Below are positions 8,012 through 16,093 of a DNA stretch of 64,000 bases, in pieces. Position 1 is the stretch's first letter. Every line of letters starts with the position of its first letter. Origin of the DNA: Oscillospiraceae bacterium (lineage in GTDB: Bacteria > Bacillota > Clostridia > Oscillospirales > Ruminococcaceae); NCBI GenBank assembly GCA_021769725.1, contig JAETSI010000001.1, positions 1 to 64,000 of the forward strand. The letters run 5' to 3'. The notes beneath the pieces were generated by a model. It saw nothing but the letters and a program-made list of their open reading frames with translations. It ran no database searches and was not told the origin of the DNA. A program made the translations under genes and the position numbers.

Positions 8012-9320
8012 TTAGTTTTACTTTGTTCAGATATTCTGTGACAGAATCATACATTTCTTCGGCTGCAGTCTTAGTATCGCAGAGATCATAAGATACTTTT
8101 TCGATAGCAGTATTGTAGAAATCCTTCATTTGCGGCAGTTCCATATAGGGACTGATAGTAACGGTATCAAGCTGTTCAAGCATTGAGTCGCTTTCGTGGG
8201 CAAGACCTGTCAGCATACCGTTCTCCTCCAGACTTTTCTCGGCGGACTGTGAAGCTGGTATTCCCCTGGAAGTTCCCAGAATACGGGCACATTCTTTGTT
8301 GTTAAGCAGAAAATCCATAAATGCGGCAGCTTCATCGGGATATTTTGTGTTTTTTGAGACTGCATACAGCATTGACGGCTTTATCATCCAACCGCTGCTG
8401 TTTCCTCCGTCTGACGTAAGGAAAGGTCCTGCTTTAAGAGTTCCCTCTGGAAGAACAGATTCATATTTGCCTACCGAACTGCCCCATTCAAGCACGCCGG
8501 CGACCTTACCGCCAATAAATTCCGGCGACTGGTAGAGGGCGGTATTTCCGTCCTCATCGGTTCTTGTCTGAATATTCCGTATAACGCCGCTGTTTTCCAT
8601 TTCCTTGTAAAAGTCAAGAGCTATGCGGATATCATCGGCAGTAAATCCGAGTTCGCCATCCATTGATATGAAATCTCTGCCGGTTAGCTGTTGGACATAA
8701 ACGATAGCCAGATACCATGCCGTGCCTCCCGATTGTATATCCAGGTCAAGGGGGTACAGATCTTTTTTTCTGAATGTATCGCCAAGAGCGATAAGCTCAT
8801 CCCAGGTACGTGGGAATTTTACTCCCAGATTGTCATACACGTCGGCATTGTAGAAAAGTCCCCTGCCTGTGACAGATACAGTAACGGCGTTGAGTTTGCC
8901 GTTTATCTCACCGAATGACAGCACATCCTTGTCAAAGCATGAAAGATCAAGCTGTGAATTGAGTTCGTTCAGGTCGTAGAAGCCGCTTCCGTCAGGGGAA
9001 AGAGTGATGAGCCAGTCATAGTTTATCTGCATAATGTCTGGTTCTGTTCCGCCGCTTACCTGAGAGGAGACTTTTTCTGTCCAGCCGTCCCAACCGCCAT
9101 ATTCCGGAATTATCTCGATTTCAGGGTGAATAGTATTCCACAGTTCTATTGCTTCGAGAGTGGCTTTGTGGCGGTCATCGCCTCCCCACCAGGAGAAGCG
9201 GAGAGTACATTTGTCAAGTTTACCGTCGGGCTTAGTTATTTTTTCATTTTTTGTTTTTCCGCAGGCAGAGATTACAGCCGTAAAGAAAATGGCTGTAAAC
9301 AAGGAAACAATTTTCTTCAT
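8001..9320 (-). CDS. Extracellular solute-binding lipoprotein of a sugar ABC importer
   Basis: This family-1 solute-binding protein captures oligosaccharides outside the cell and delivers them to the two permeases encoded downstream. The 439-residue product starts MKKIVSLFTAIFFTAVISAC: a type-II signal peptide with the lipidated cysteine at position 20. Mature-domain motifs fit the family (LRFSWWGGDDRHKATLEAI near the N-terminus; GVLEWGSSVGKYE and AAAFMDFLLNNKE later). I chose the ATG at 9318-9320 because it follows AGGAG and begins the signal peptide; an upstream in-frame start would add non-signal sequence. The last two residues (KH) and the stop codon fall in the terminal repeat of the MITE-like element, so the original C-terminus may have been slightly different. 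Confidence 0.93.
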   Translation of the reverse strand: MKKIVSLFTAIFFTAVISACGKTKNEKITKPDGKLDKCTLRFSWWGGDDRHKATLEAIELWNTIHPEIEIIPEYGGWDGWTEKVSSQVSGGTEPDIMQINYDWLITLSPDGSGFYDLNELNSQLDLSCFDKDVLSFGEINGKLNAVTVSVTGRGLFYNADVYDNLGVKFPRTWDELIALGDTFRKKDLYPLDLDIQSGGTAWYLAIVYVQQLTGRDFISMDGELGFTADDIRIALDFYKEMENSGVIRNIQTRTDEDGNTALYQSPEFIGGKVAGVLEWGSSVGKYESVLPEGTLKAGPFLTSDGGNSSGWMIKPSMLYAVSKNTKYPDEAAAFMDFLLNNKECARILGTSRGIPASQSAEKSLEENGMLTGLAHESDSMLEQLDTVTISPYMELPQMKDFYNTAIEKVSYDLCDTKTAAEEMYDSVTEYLNKVKLRKH

Positions 9321-9340
9321 GCTCTCATCTCCTGAGTTCC

Positions 9341-9371
9341 GGCAATACTGCACACTATTTGTGCAATTTGC
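9341..9371. repeat. Intergenic palindromic repeat, copy 1
   Basis: GGCAATACTGCAC (9341-9353) pairs imperfectly with GTGCAATTTGC (9361-9371). The layout GCA(A/G)-AC-GCAC...GTGC-T-TGC is shared with the hairpins at 23248-23282, 36480-36511 and 49340-49370. This copy lies in the 5' leader of the binding-protein mRNA, between promoter and start codon. Confidence 0.45.
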
Positions 9372-9393
9372 TTTAATATAATAGTACATTTTA

Positions 9394-9422
9394 ATTATAC
9401 TACAGTTTCAACTGAAAATCAA
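9394..9422 (-). promoter_or_regulatory. Promoter of the oligosaccharide ABC transporter operon
   Basis: Read on the minus strand: TTGATT (9417-9422), 17-nt spacer, perfect TATAAT (9394-9399), about 74 nt upstream of the binding-protein start. I see no clear operator. Confidence 0.7.
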
Positions 9423-9505
9423 GTCATTATAACAGTTTGATCAGAGCAACAATTTTAAGAAAGAATCATAGCAACTGCATGAACAATTCACAAACTGGAC
9501 TATAG

Positions 9506-9742
9506 TTAATAAAGTAGACAGAAAAAACAAAAAAGCATTTCAAATTGAACAGGAGATAAAAGGTTATTAGCAGAATGAGGACGATTGAAATTGTAGAAAT
9601 GAATATACTCAAAAACAGATAATTTCAGTTCCTTAATTGAATAATAAGAGTAACGATTTATTTCTTTAAGTTTGAGCCACAGCGTTGTCATAAGGATGAT
9701 TTTTTTGCAGAGCCTATTGTTGTAAATGACTGCATTGTTCAT
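9506..9742 (-). pseudogene. IS3-family transposase remnant (OrfB C-terminus)
   Basis: The 78-codon frame ends with a segment characteristic of the C-terminus of IS3/IS150 transposases: YSIKELKLSVFEYIHFYN followed by NRPHSANNLLSPVQFE. The region where the last catalytic glutamate of the DDE triad should lie is degenerate (NNRLCKKIILMTTLWLKLKE), and nothing upstream encodes the rest of the integrase domain. It is a decayed 3' fragment. The sequence TGGACTATAGTTAATAAAG at 9497-9515 could be the old terminal repeat; I find no opposite end before gltB. Confidence 0.75.
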
Positions 9743-9919
9743 TTGATGATGCTTTCCTCTGTAATGTCGTTTTCAACAAATTTTCTTAAGTTTTTCTTGA
9801 GGTTGCCCTGTATATCCGAAACAGCGATTTATAAAAAATTTCCTGTAAATTATATTGCATAAAATAATCTTGACTTATAATTGCACTTATGTGCAAAAGC
9901 ACAAAAAATATTTTTCCTA
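9743..9919. other. AT-rich spacer between IS remnant and gltB promoter
   Basis: No complete gene is seen. On the minus strand a 29-codon C-terminus-like frame (ending ITEESIIK, stop near 9744) follows an in-frame stop codon directly and has no start, so it can at most be debris of an older gene or of the insertion sequence. Otherwise the stretch is AT-rich without recognisable structure. Confidence 0.4.
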
Positions 9920-9948
9920 TTGACATTTTCATATTGTCATGTTAAAAT
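9920..9948 (+). promoter_or_regulatory. Promoter of the glt-purF-asnB operon
   Basis: Perfect TTGACA (9920-9925), 17-nt spacer, TAAAAT (9943-9948). Transcription would start near 9955, only about 10 nt before the hairpin of an intrinsic terminator. Confidence 0.75.
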
Positions 9949-9963
9949 AAGTAAAGAACAAGG

Positions 9964-10006
9964 ACGTTCATAGAAAGCATATGCTTTTTATGAACGTTTT
10001 TTATTT
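9964..10006 (+). terminator. Leader terminator (attenuator) upstream of gltB
   Basis: A 9-bp stem ACGTTCATA (9964-9972) / TATGAACGT (9989-9997) with a nested AAGCATATGCTT palindrome in its loop is followed by TTTTTTATTTT. It lies between the promoter and the gltB start, so full-length operon mRNA requires readthrough or antitermination. Confidence 0.75.
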
Positions 10007-10013
10007 TGCTTGT

Positions 10014-10033
10014 GCGGTTCAAAGGCGAGCCGC
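10014..10033 (+). promoter_or_regulatory. Hexaloop hairpin in gltB leader resembling an ANTAR target half-site
   Basis: A 7-bp stem GCGGTTC (10014-10020) / GAGCCGC (10027-10033, one G-U pair) closes the 6-nt loop AAAGGC, with A at loop position 1 and G at position 4. These are the conserved positions of the hairpins bound by ANTAR antiterminators. A second, smaller stem (CAGC/GCTG, 10033-10046) holds GGAAAG in its loop, just before the gltB start, but lacks the A1 and G4 positions. The order (hairpin after the terminator) is not the canonical one. Confidence 0.35.
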
Positions 10034-10054
10034 AGCGGAAAGGCTGTGACATGT

Positions 10055-13000
10055 ATGGATAATTTCAGAAACGAAGCTCCTTATGAGCAGCAGGGACTTT
10101 ACCGTCCTCAGTTTGAACATGATAACTGCGGCATTGGCGCAGTTGTAAGCATCAAGGGAGAAAAATCACGCCAGGTGGTTGAAAATGCCCTTAAAATAGT
10201 AGAAAAACTTGAGCATCGTGCCGGAAAAGATGCCGAGGGAAAAACAGGCGACGGCGTCGGAATTCTAGTGCAGATGCCCTCTGCTTTCTTCAGAAAAGAA
10301 ACATCCGCTATCGGTTTTGATATCGGTGAAGACGGCGATTTCGGCGTGGGAATGTTCTTCTTTCCAAATAATGAACTTAAAAGAAATCAGGCAAAAAAAC
10401 TTTTTGAGATAATTCTTGCTAAAAAGGGAATGAAGCTCCTGGGGTGGAGGGAAGTTACTTCTGATCCGTCGGTTCTTGGTCAGAAAGCTCTTGACAGTAT
10501 GCCGTATATCATGCAGGGGTTTGTAGAGCGTCCGGAAGACTGTGAAAAGGGTCTGGAGTTTGACCGCCGCCTTTTCGTGGCAAGACGTATTTTCGAGCAG
10601 TCAAATGAGAATACTTATGTTTGTTCGCTTTCAAGCAGAACTATAGTGTACAAGGGAATGTTTCTTGTTGACGAGCTGAGGAAGTTCTATCGTGATCTCC
10701 AGCGTGAGGATTTTACTTCGGCTATAGCTATGGTTCATTCCAGATTTTCCACCAATACGACTCCGAGCTGGCAGAAAGCTCATCCGAACCGAATGATTGT
10801 TCACAACGGAGAAATAAATACTATCACCGGAAACGCCGACAAGATGCTTGCACGTGAAGAAACAATGTCCTGCGAGGCGCTTAAAAATGATATGAGCAAT
10901 ATTCTTCCGGCTATAAATGTAAACGGTTCTGATTCTGCACGCCTTGATAATGCTCTTGAATTCATGGTGATGTCAGGAATTCCGCTTCCTCTTGCAGTTA
11001 TGATAACCATTCCGGAACCATGGAAAAACAGCCGCACGATCTCGAAAGCAAAGTACGATTTCTATCAGTATTATGCTACAATGATGGAACCCTGGGACGG
11101 TCCGGCTTCGATACTTTTCTCCGACGGCGATGTCATGGGAGCTGTTCTTGACAGAAACGGTCTCCGTCCTTCAAGATATTGCATTACAAGCGACGGTTTT
11201 CTTATTCTGTCGTCTGAAACCGGATGTATTGACGTTCCTCCGGAAAAGATCGTCAGAAAGGACAGACTTCGTCCCGGTAAGATGCTTCTTGCAGATACAA
11301 AGCAGGGGCTCCTCATCGATGACGAGGAGATCAAAAATACCTATGCTTCACGTCAGCCTTATGGCGAGTGGCTGGACGCTAATCTGGTGCGCCTCGGAGA
11401 TCTCCACATTCCTAACAAGAATGTAAGATCATACGACCGTGAGGAACTGAGAAAGCTCCAGAAAGCTTTCGGTTATACCTATGAGGATATTACAAACAGT
11501 ATACTTCCTATGGCTGAAAACGGAGCCGAGCCTATTGCTTCCATGGGGGCGGATATACCGCTTCCGCCTCTCGACGGTGAAAATATTCCGTTGTTCAACT
11601 ATTTTAGACAGCTTTTTGCGCAGGTAACAAATCCACCCTTTGATGCTATCCGTGAGGAAGTCGTTACCGATACCAGCGTATATATCGGTGAGGACGGAAA
11701 CATTCTTGAGGAACGTCCGGAGAACTGCCGTGTGTTGAAGATCGATAATCCCATTCTTACGGGAACGGATATGCTCAAGATAAGGAATATGAACGTTAAG
11801 GGTCTGAAAACCGCTGTCATTCCAATTACTTATTATATAGGAACATCCTTGGAAAAGGCTATAGAGCGTCTCTTCATTGATGCTGACAAGGCTTACAGGG
11901 ACGGTGCGAATATCCTTATACTTTCTGACAGGGATGTGGACGAATATCATGCTCCTATTCCGTCGCTTCTTGCGGTTGCAGCATTGCAGCAGCATCTTGT
12001 TTCAACCAAAAAGCGTACAGCGGTCGCAATGATTCTGGAGAGCGCCGAACCTAGAGAAGTTCATCACTTCGCAGCGCTTTTAGGTTACGGAGCTTGTGCG
12101 GTAAATCCGTATCTTGCCCAGGAATCGATCCGTGATCTTATCGCAACGGGAATGCTTGACAAGGATTTCTATGCCGCTGAGGATGACTATAATAAGGCTA
12201 TTCTGCATGGTATCATCAAGATAGCTTCAAAAATGGGAATTTCTACTATTCAGTCCTACCAGGGCAGCAAGCTTTTTGAGGCAGTTGGAATTTCTCATGA
12301 GGTTATTGACAGATATTTTGGCGGAACGGTCAGCAGGATAGGCGGCATCACGCTCAGCGATATCAGCCGTCAGACGGAAGAACTCCACAATAAGGCATTT
12401 GATCCGCTGGGACTTGCGGTGAACCGTGGAATCAGAAGTTCCGGAAGCCACAAACTGAGAAGCGGCAAGAGCGAACATCTTTATACTCCGGTAACTATTC
12501 ATCTGCTTCAGGAAGCTGCCAGAACCGGTGATTACAATACGTATAAAAAATATTCCGAGTGTCTCAACAGTGAGGATAACGCTCTTACGCTCAGAAGTCT
12601 GCTTGATTTCAGGTATGATCCCGACGGCGGCATTCCGATTGATGAAGTGGAATCTGTGGAGAGTATATGCCGGCGCTTTAAGACGGGTGCTATGTCATAC
12701 GGTTCGATATCCCAGGAAGCACACGAGTGCATGGCGGTTGCCATGAACAGTATCGGCGGTAAATCAAATTCCGGCGAGGGCGGAGAATCTCCCGAAAGAC
12801 TGAATTCTGACCGTTGCTCGGCTATCAAGCAGGTTGCGTCGGGACGTTTCGGCGTTACTTCTGAATACCTGGTTTCCGCAAAAGAGATTCAGATAAAAAT
12901 GGCTCAGGGTGCAAAACCGGGCGAGGGAGGTCATCTTCCCTCCGGAAAGGTTTATCCATGGATCGCAAAGACACGTCATTCTACTGCTGGCGTAGGTCTT

Positions 13001-14590
13001 ATCTCACCTCCGCCTCACCATGATATATATTCGATCGAAGATCTTGCACAGTTGATATACGATCTGAAAAATGCTAACGATCAGGCACGTATTTCTGTCA
13101 AGCTCGTTTCCGAAGCAGGAGTCGGAACAGTTGCGGCAGGAGTTGCAAAGGCAGGAGCACAGGTTATCCTGATCTCCGGATATGACGGCGGAACAGGCGC
13201 TGCGCCCAGAAGTTCCATATACAACGCAGGACTTCCGTGGGAACTCGGGCTTGCAGAGGCTCATCAGACCCTTATTCTTAACGGTCTCCGCCGCAGAGTG
13301 CGTATTGAAACTGACGGAAAGCTTATGACAGGCCGTGACGTTCTCGTAGCTGCTTTGCTCGGCGCTGAAGAATTCGGATTTGCAACGGCTCCTCTGGTAA
13401 CTATGGGCTGCGTTATGATGAGGGTATGTAACCTCGATACGTGTCCAATGGGTATCGCAACACAGAATCCCGAGCTTAGAAAACGTTTCAGGGGCAAGCC
13501 GGAATACATTGTGAATTTCATGCATTTTGTCGCACAGGAACTCCGTGAATATATGGCGGCTCTCGGCATCAGAACCGTTGACGAACTTGTCGGACGCAGC
13601 GATCTTCTTGTAAAAAAGAACATTCCGGAAGCAGAAAAAATCGACTTTTCAGAGATACTTGCACGTATACCCGGAACGGAAAAGCAGTGCTTCGATCCTG
13701 CCGACGTATATGATTTCAAGCTTGATGAAACAGTTGATAAGACAGTTATCATGAAAAAGTTCAGTTCTGCTCTCAGAAATAAAACAAAGAAAACTATTGA
13801 AATAGATGTGAAAAATACCGATCGTTCGCTGGGAACTCTCTTTGGCGCTGGAATCACCAGAAAATGGGGAGACAATACTCTTGAGGACGATACATTTACC
13901 GTAAAATGCAAGGGCAGCGGCGGTCAGAGCTTCGGTGCGTTCATTCCTAAGGGACTTACCCTGGAGCTCACAGGTGACAGCAACGATTATTTCGGAAAGG
14001 GACTTTCCGGCGGAAAGCTTATCCTTTGTCCTCCTGCCGGCGCAGGATTCAAGGCTGACGAAAACGTAATTGCCGGCAACGTTGTTCTCTACGGAGCTAC
14101 TTCCGGAAAAGCATTTATCAGCGGAATTGCAGGAGAACGCTTCTGTGTAAGAAACTCCGGTGCGATAGCCGTATGCGAGGGCGTCGGAGATCATGGATGC
14201 GAGTACATGACGGGCGGTCGTGCGGTCATTCTTGGCAAGACCGGAAAAAACTTTGCCGCAGGTATGTCCGGCGGAATCGCTTATGTTCTTGACGAAAACA
14301 GGGATCTCTACACCAAGCTGAACAAAGCCCTTGTTTCGCTGGAGGGCGTTACGGAAAAATACGACATTATAGAACTGAGAAGCATAATTGAGGAGCACGC
14401 AGCTGCAACCGGCTCAGAGAAGGCAAGGCGGATTCTTGACAGCTTCGAGGAATATATACCAAAATTCAAGAAAATAATCCCCCACGACTACGCAAAGATC
14501 AGGAGTGCTGTTGCTGCTCTCGAAGAAAAGGGCATGACGGCTGAACAGGCTGAGATCGAAGCATTTTTCATCACAAGGAAGGAGGCGTAA
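10055..14590 (+). CDS. gltB: Glutamate synthase (NADPH) large subunit
   Basis: GltB hydrolyses glutamine and channels the ammonia to 2-oxoglutarate to form glutamate, together with the small subunit. The 1511-residue size is normal. The N-terminal glutamine amidotransferase begins at Cys25 (HDNCGIGAVV), which becomes the N-terminal nucleophile after removal of a 24-residue propeptide. Central and FMN-binding synthase domains follow (GGKSNSGEGGESPER; GYDGGTGAAPRSS), with the Fe-S cysteines (CVMMRVCNLDTCPMGIAT) and the C-terminal GXGXG beta-helix (GLSGGKLILCPPAGAGF). I prefer the ATG at 10055 to an upstream TTG at 10010, which lies in the structured leader. It is the first gene of a tightly packed nitrogen operon. 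Confidence 0.97.
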   Translation: MDNFRNEAPYEQQGLYRPQFEHDNCGIGAVVSIKGEKSRQVVENALKIVEKLEHRAGKDAEGKTGDGVGILVQMPSAFFRKETSAIGFDIGEDGDFGVGMFFFPNNELKRNQAKKLFEIILAKKGMKLLGWREVTSDPSVLGQKALDSMPYIMQGFVERPEDCEKGLEFDRRLFVARRIFEQSNENTYVCSLSSRTIVYKGMFLVDELRKFYRDLQREDFTSAIAMVHSRFSTNTTPSWQKAHPNRMIVHNGEINTITGNADKMLAREETMSCEALKNDMSNILPAINVNGSDSARLDNALEFMVMSGIPLPLAVMITIPEPWKNSRTISKAKYDFYQYYATMMEPWDGPASILFSDGDVMGAVLDRNGLRPSRYCITSDGFLILSSETGCIDVPPEKIVRKDRLRPGKMLLADTKQGLLIDDEEIKNTYASRQPYGEWLDANLVRLGDLHIPNKNVRSYDREELRKLQKAFGYTYEDITNSILPMAENGAEPIASMGADIPLPPLDGENIPLFNYFRQLFAQVTNPPFDAIREEVVTDTSVYIGEDGNILEERPENCRVLKIDNPILTGTDMLKIRNMNVKGLKTAVIPITYYIGTSLEKAIERLFIDADKAYRDGANILILSDRDVDEYHAPIPSLLAVAALQQHLVSTKKRTAVAMILESAEPREVHHFAALLGYGACAVNPYLAQESIRDLIATGMLDKDFYAAEDDYNKAILHGIIKIASKMGISTIQSYQGSKLFEAVGISHEVIDRYFGGTVSRIGGITLSDISRQTEELHNKAFDPLGLAVNRGIRSSGSHKLRSGKSEHLYTPVTIHLLQEAARTGDYNTYKKYSECLNSEDNALTLRSLLDFRYDPDGGIPIDEVESVESICRRFKTGAMSYGSISQEAHECMAVAMNSIGGKSNSGEGGESPERLNSDRCSAIKQVASGRFGVTSEYLVSAKEIQIKMAQGAKPGEGGHLPSGKVYPWIAKTRHSTAGVGLISPPPHHDIYSIEDLAQLIYDLKNANDQARISVKLVSEAGVGTVAAGVAKAGAQVILISGYDGGTGAAPRSSIYNAGLPWELGLAEAHQTLILNGLRRRVRIETDGKLMTGRDVLVAALLGAEEFGFATAPLVTMGCVMMRVCNLDTCPMGIATQNPELRKRFRGKPEYIVNFMHFVAQELREYMAALGIRTVDELVGRSDLLVKKNIPEAEKIDFSEILARIPGTEKQCFDPADVYDFKLDETVDKTVIMKKFSSALRNKTKKTIEIDVKNTDRSLGTLFGAGITRKWGDNTLEDDTFTVKCKGSGGQSFGAFIPKGLTLELTGDSNDYFGKGLSGGKLILCPPAGAGFKADENVIAGNVVLYGATSGKAFISGIAGERFCVRNSGAIAVCEGVGDHGCEYMTGGRAVILGKTGKNFAAGMSGGIAYVLDENRDLYTKLNKALVSLEGVTEKYDIIELRSIIEEHAAATGSEKARRILDSFEEYIPKFKKIIPHDYAKIRSAVAALEEKGMTAEQAEIEAFFITRKEA

Positions 14591-14593
14591 ACC

Positions 14594-16078
14594 ATGGGAA
14601 AGCCTACAGGATTTATTGATTATAAAAGACTTGAAAGCAGTGCCGCCGAGCCTGCGGAGAGAATAAAGAATTTCAATGAGTTCCATAAGCCTCTTGGAAA
14701 GGAAAAACGGAAAGAACAGGCTGCACGCTGTATGGACTGTGGCGTTCCGTTCTGCCAGAATGGAAAAATGCTCTGCGGCATGATCTCCGGCTGTCCCCTT
14801 AACAATCTTATTCCCGAGTGGAATGATCTTCTTTACCATGACCATAGAGAGCAGGCGCTCCGCCGTCTGCTTATGACGAACAACTTTCCGGAGTTTACGT
14901 CACGTGTATGTCCGGCGCTTTGCGAAAAGGCGTGTACCTGCGGTCTTAACGATGATCCCGTTGCCGTAAGGGAAAACGAGTTTGCAATTATCGAAAACGG
15001 TTTTTCAGAAGGACTTATCAAGCCACAGATCCCTGATGTGAGGAGCAGCAAGAAGATCGCTGTTATCGGTTCGGGACCGGCTGGTCTGGCTGCGGCTGAT
15101 ACTCTTAACAGGAGAGGACATAATGTAACTGTATTCGAGCGTTCTGACAGACCCGGCGGACTGCTTATGTATGGCATTCCGAATATGAAGCTGGAAAAGC
15201 ACATAATCATGCGTCGTGTAGAGCTTATGAAAGCCGAGGGAGTCATATTTGTTACAAATGCGGATGTCGGAAAGAGCATAAAAGCAAGCGACATCGTGGA
15301 TGAGTACGATGCTGTAATCCTTGCCTGTGGTTCTTCTAATCCACGTGATATCAAGGCTGAGGGACGTGACGCACAGGGAATATATTTTGCCGTGGATTTT
15401 CTGAAAGCTACCACCAAAAGCCTTCTCGATTCAAATTTGCAGGACGGAAATTATGTCTCTGCGAAAGACAAGGACGTAGTGATAATCGGCGGCGGAGATA
15501 CGGGCAATGACTGCGTCGGAACTTCTGTAAGACACGGATGCAGGTCTGTCGTTCAGCTTGAAATGATGCCGAAGCTTCCGGATGAAAGAACCGAAGATAA
15601 TCCTTGGCCGGAATGGCCGAAGGTCTGCAAGACTGACTACGGTCAGGAGGAGGCCATAGCTGTTTTCGGCATCGACCCCAGAGTATATCAGACGACCGTC
15701 AAGGAATTCATTAAGGATGAAAACGGTGCTCTCAGTGCCGTAAAAACAGTAAGGCTTGAATTTGTTTCTGATCCCGAAACGGGAAGAAAGATTCCGAAAG
15801 AAATCCCCGGCAGTGAGGAGATCATTCCATGTCAGCTTTGTCTTATAGCAGCCGGATTCCTTGGTGCGCAGCAGTATGTCGCCGACGCTTTCGGTGCGGA
15901 ACTTGACGGACGGACAAATGTTAGAACGGAAAGCGGCAGTTTTTATACCAATGCAGAAAAAGTTTTTACGGCAGGCGATATGCATATAGGTCAGTCGCTT
16001 GTTGTAAGAGCAATAAAAGAGGGCAGAGACGCTGCCCGGGAAGCAGATGAATATCTTATGGGATATACGAATTTGTAA
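14594..16078 (+). CDS. gltD: Glutamate synthase (NADPH) small subunit
   Basis: GltD passes electrons from NADPH through FAD and [4Fe-4S] clusters to the large subunit. The 494-residue protein starts with the typical GKPTGFIDYKR and carries two N-terminal cysteine clusters for Fe-S binding (CMDCGVPFCQ and CPALCEKACTCGLND). An FAD-binding GxGxxG motif follows (IAVIGSGPAGLAAADTLNRR), then the NADPH-binding motif (VVIIGGGDTGNDCVGT). The C-terminal FAD motif is VFTAGDMHIGQSLVV. The ATG follows AAGGAGG, 3 nt after the gltB stop, so the two subunits are translationally linked. Confidence 0.98.
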   Translation: MGKPTGFIDYKRLESSAAEPAERIKNFNEFHKPLGKEKRKEQAARCMDCGVPFCQNGKMLCGMISGCPLNNLIPEWNDLLYHDHREQALRRLLMTNNFPEFTSRVCPALCEKACTCGLNDDPVAVRENEFAIIENGFSEGLIKPQIPDVRSSKKIAVIGSGPAGLAAADTLNRRGHNVTVFERSDRPGGLLMYGIPNMKLEKHIIMRRVELMKAEGVIFVTNADVGKSIKASDIVDEYDAVILACGSSNPRDIKAEGRDAQGIYFAVDFLKATTKSLLDSNLQDGNYVSAKDKDVVIIGGGDTGNDCVGTSVRHGCRSVVQLEMMPKLPDERTEDNPWPEWPKVCKTDYGQEEAIAVFGIDPRVYQTTVKEFIKDENGALSAVKTVRLEFVSDPETGRKIPKEIPGSEEIIPCQLCLIAAGFLGAQQYVADAFGAELDGRTNVRTESGSFYTNAEKVFTAGDMHIGQSLVVRAIKEGRDAAREADEYLMGYTNL

Positions 16079-16093
16079 GGAGGCAGAAAAGAA

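Noticed and set aside
10033..10046. A second ANTAR-type hexaloop next to the one at 10014
   Set aside because: The 4-bp stem has loop GGAAAG without A at position 1 and G at position 4, so the canonical two-hairpin target is not complete.
13264..13911. A 215-codon ORF antisense to gltB (and other long antisense frames in gltB, gltD and ftsH)
   Set aside because: No ribosome binding site or family match, and the sense frames are well conserved proteins; these are shadows caused by codon bias.
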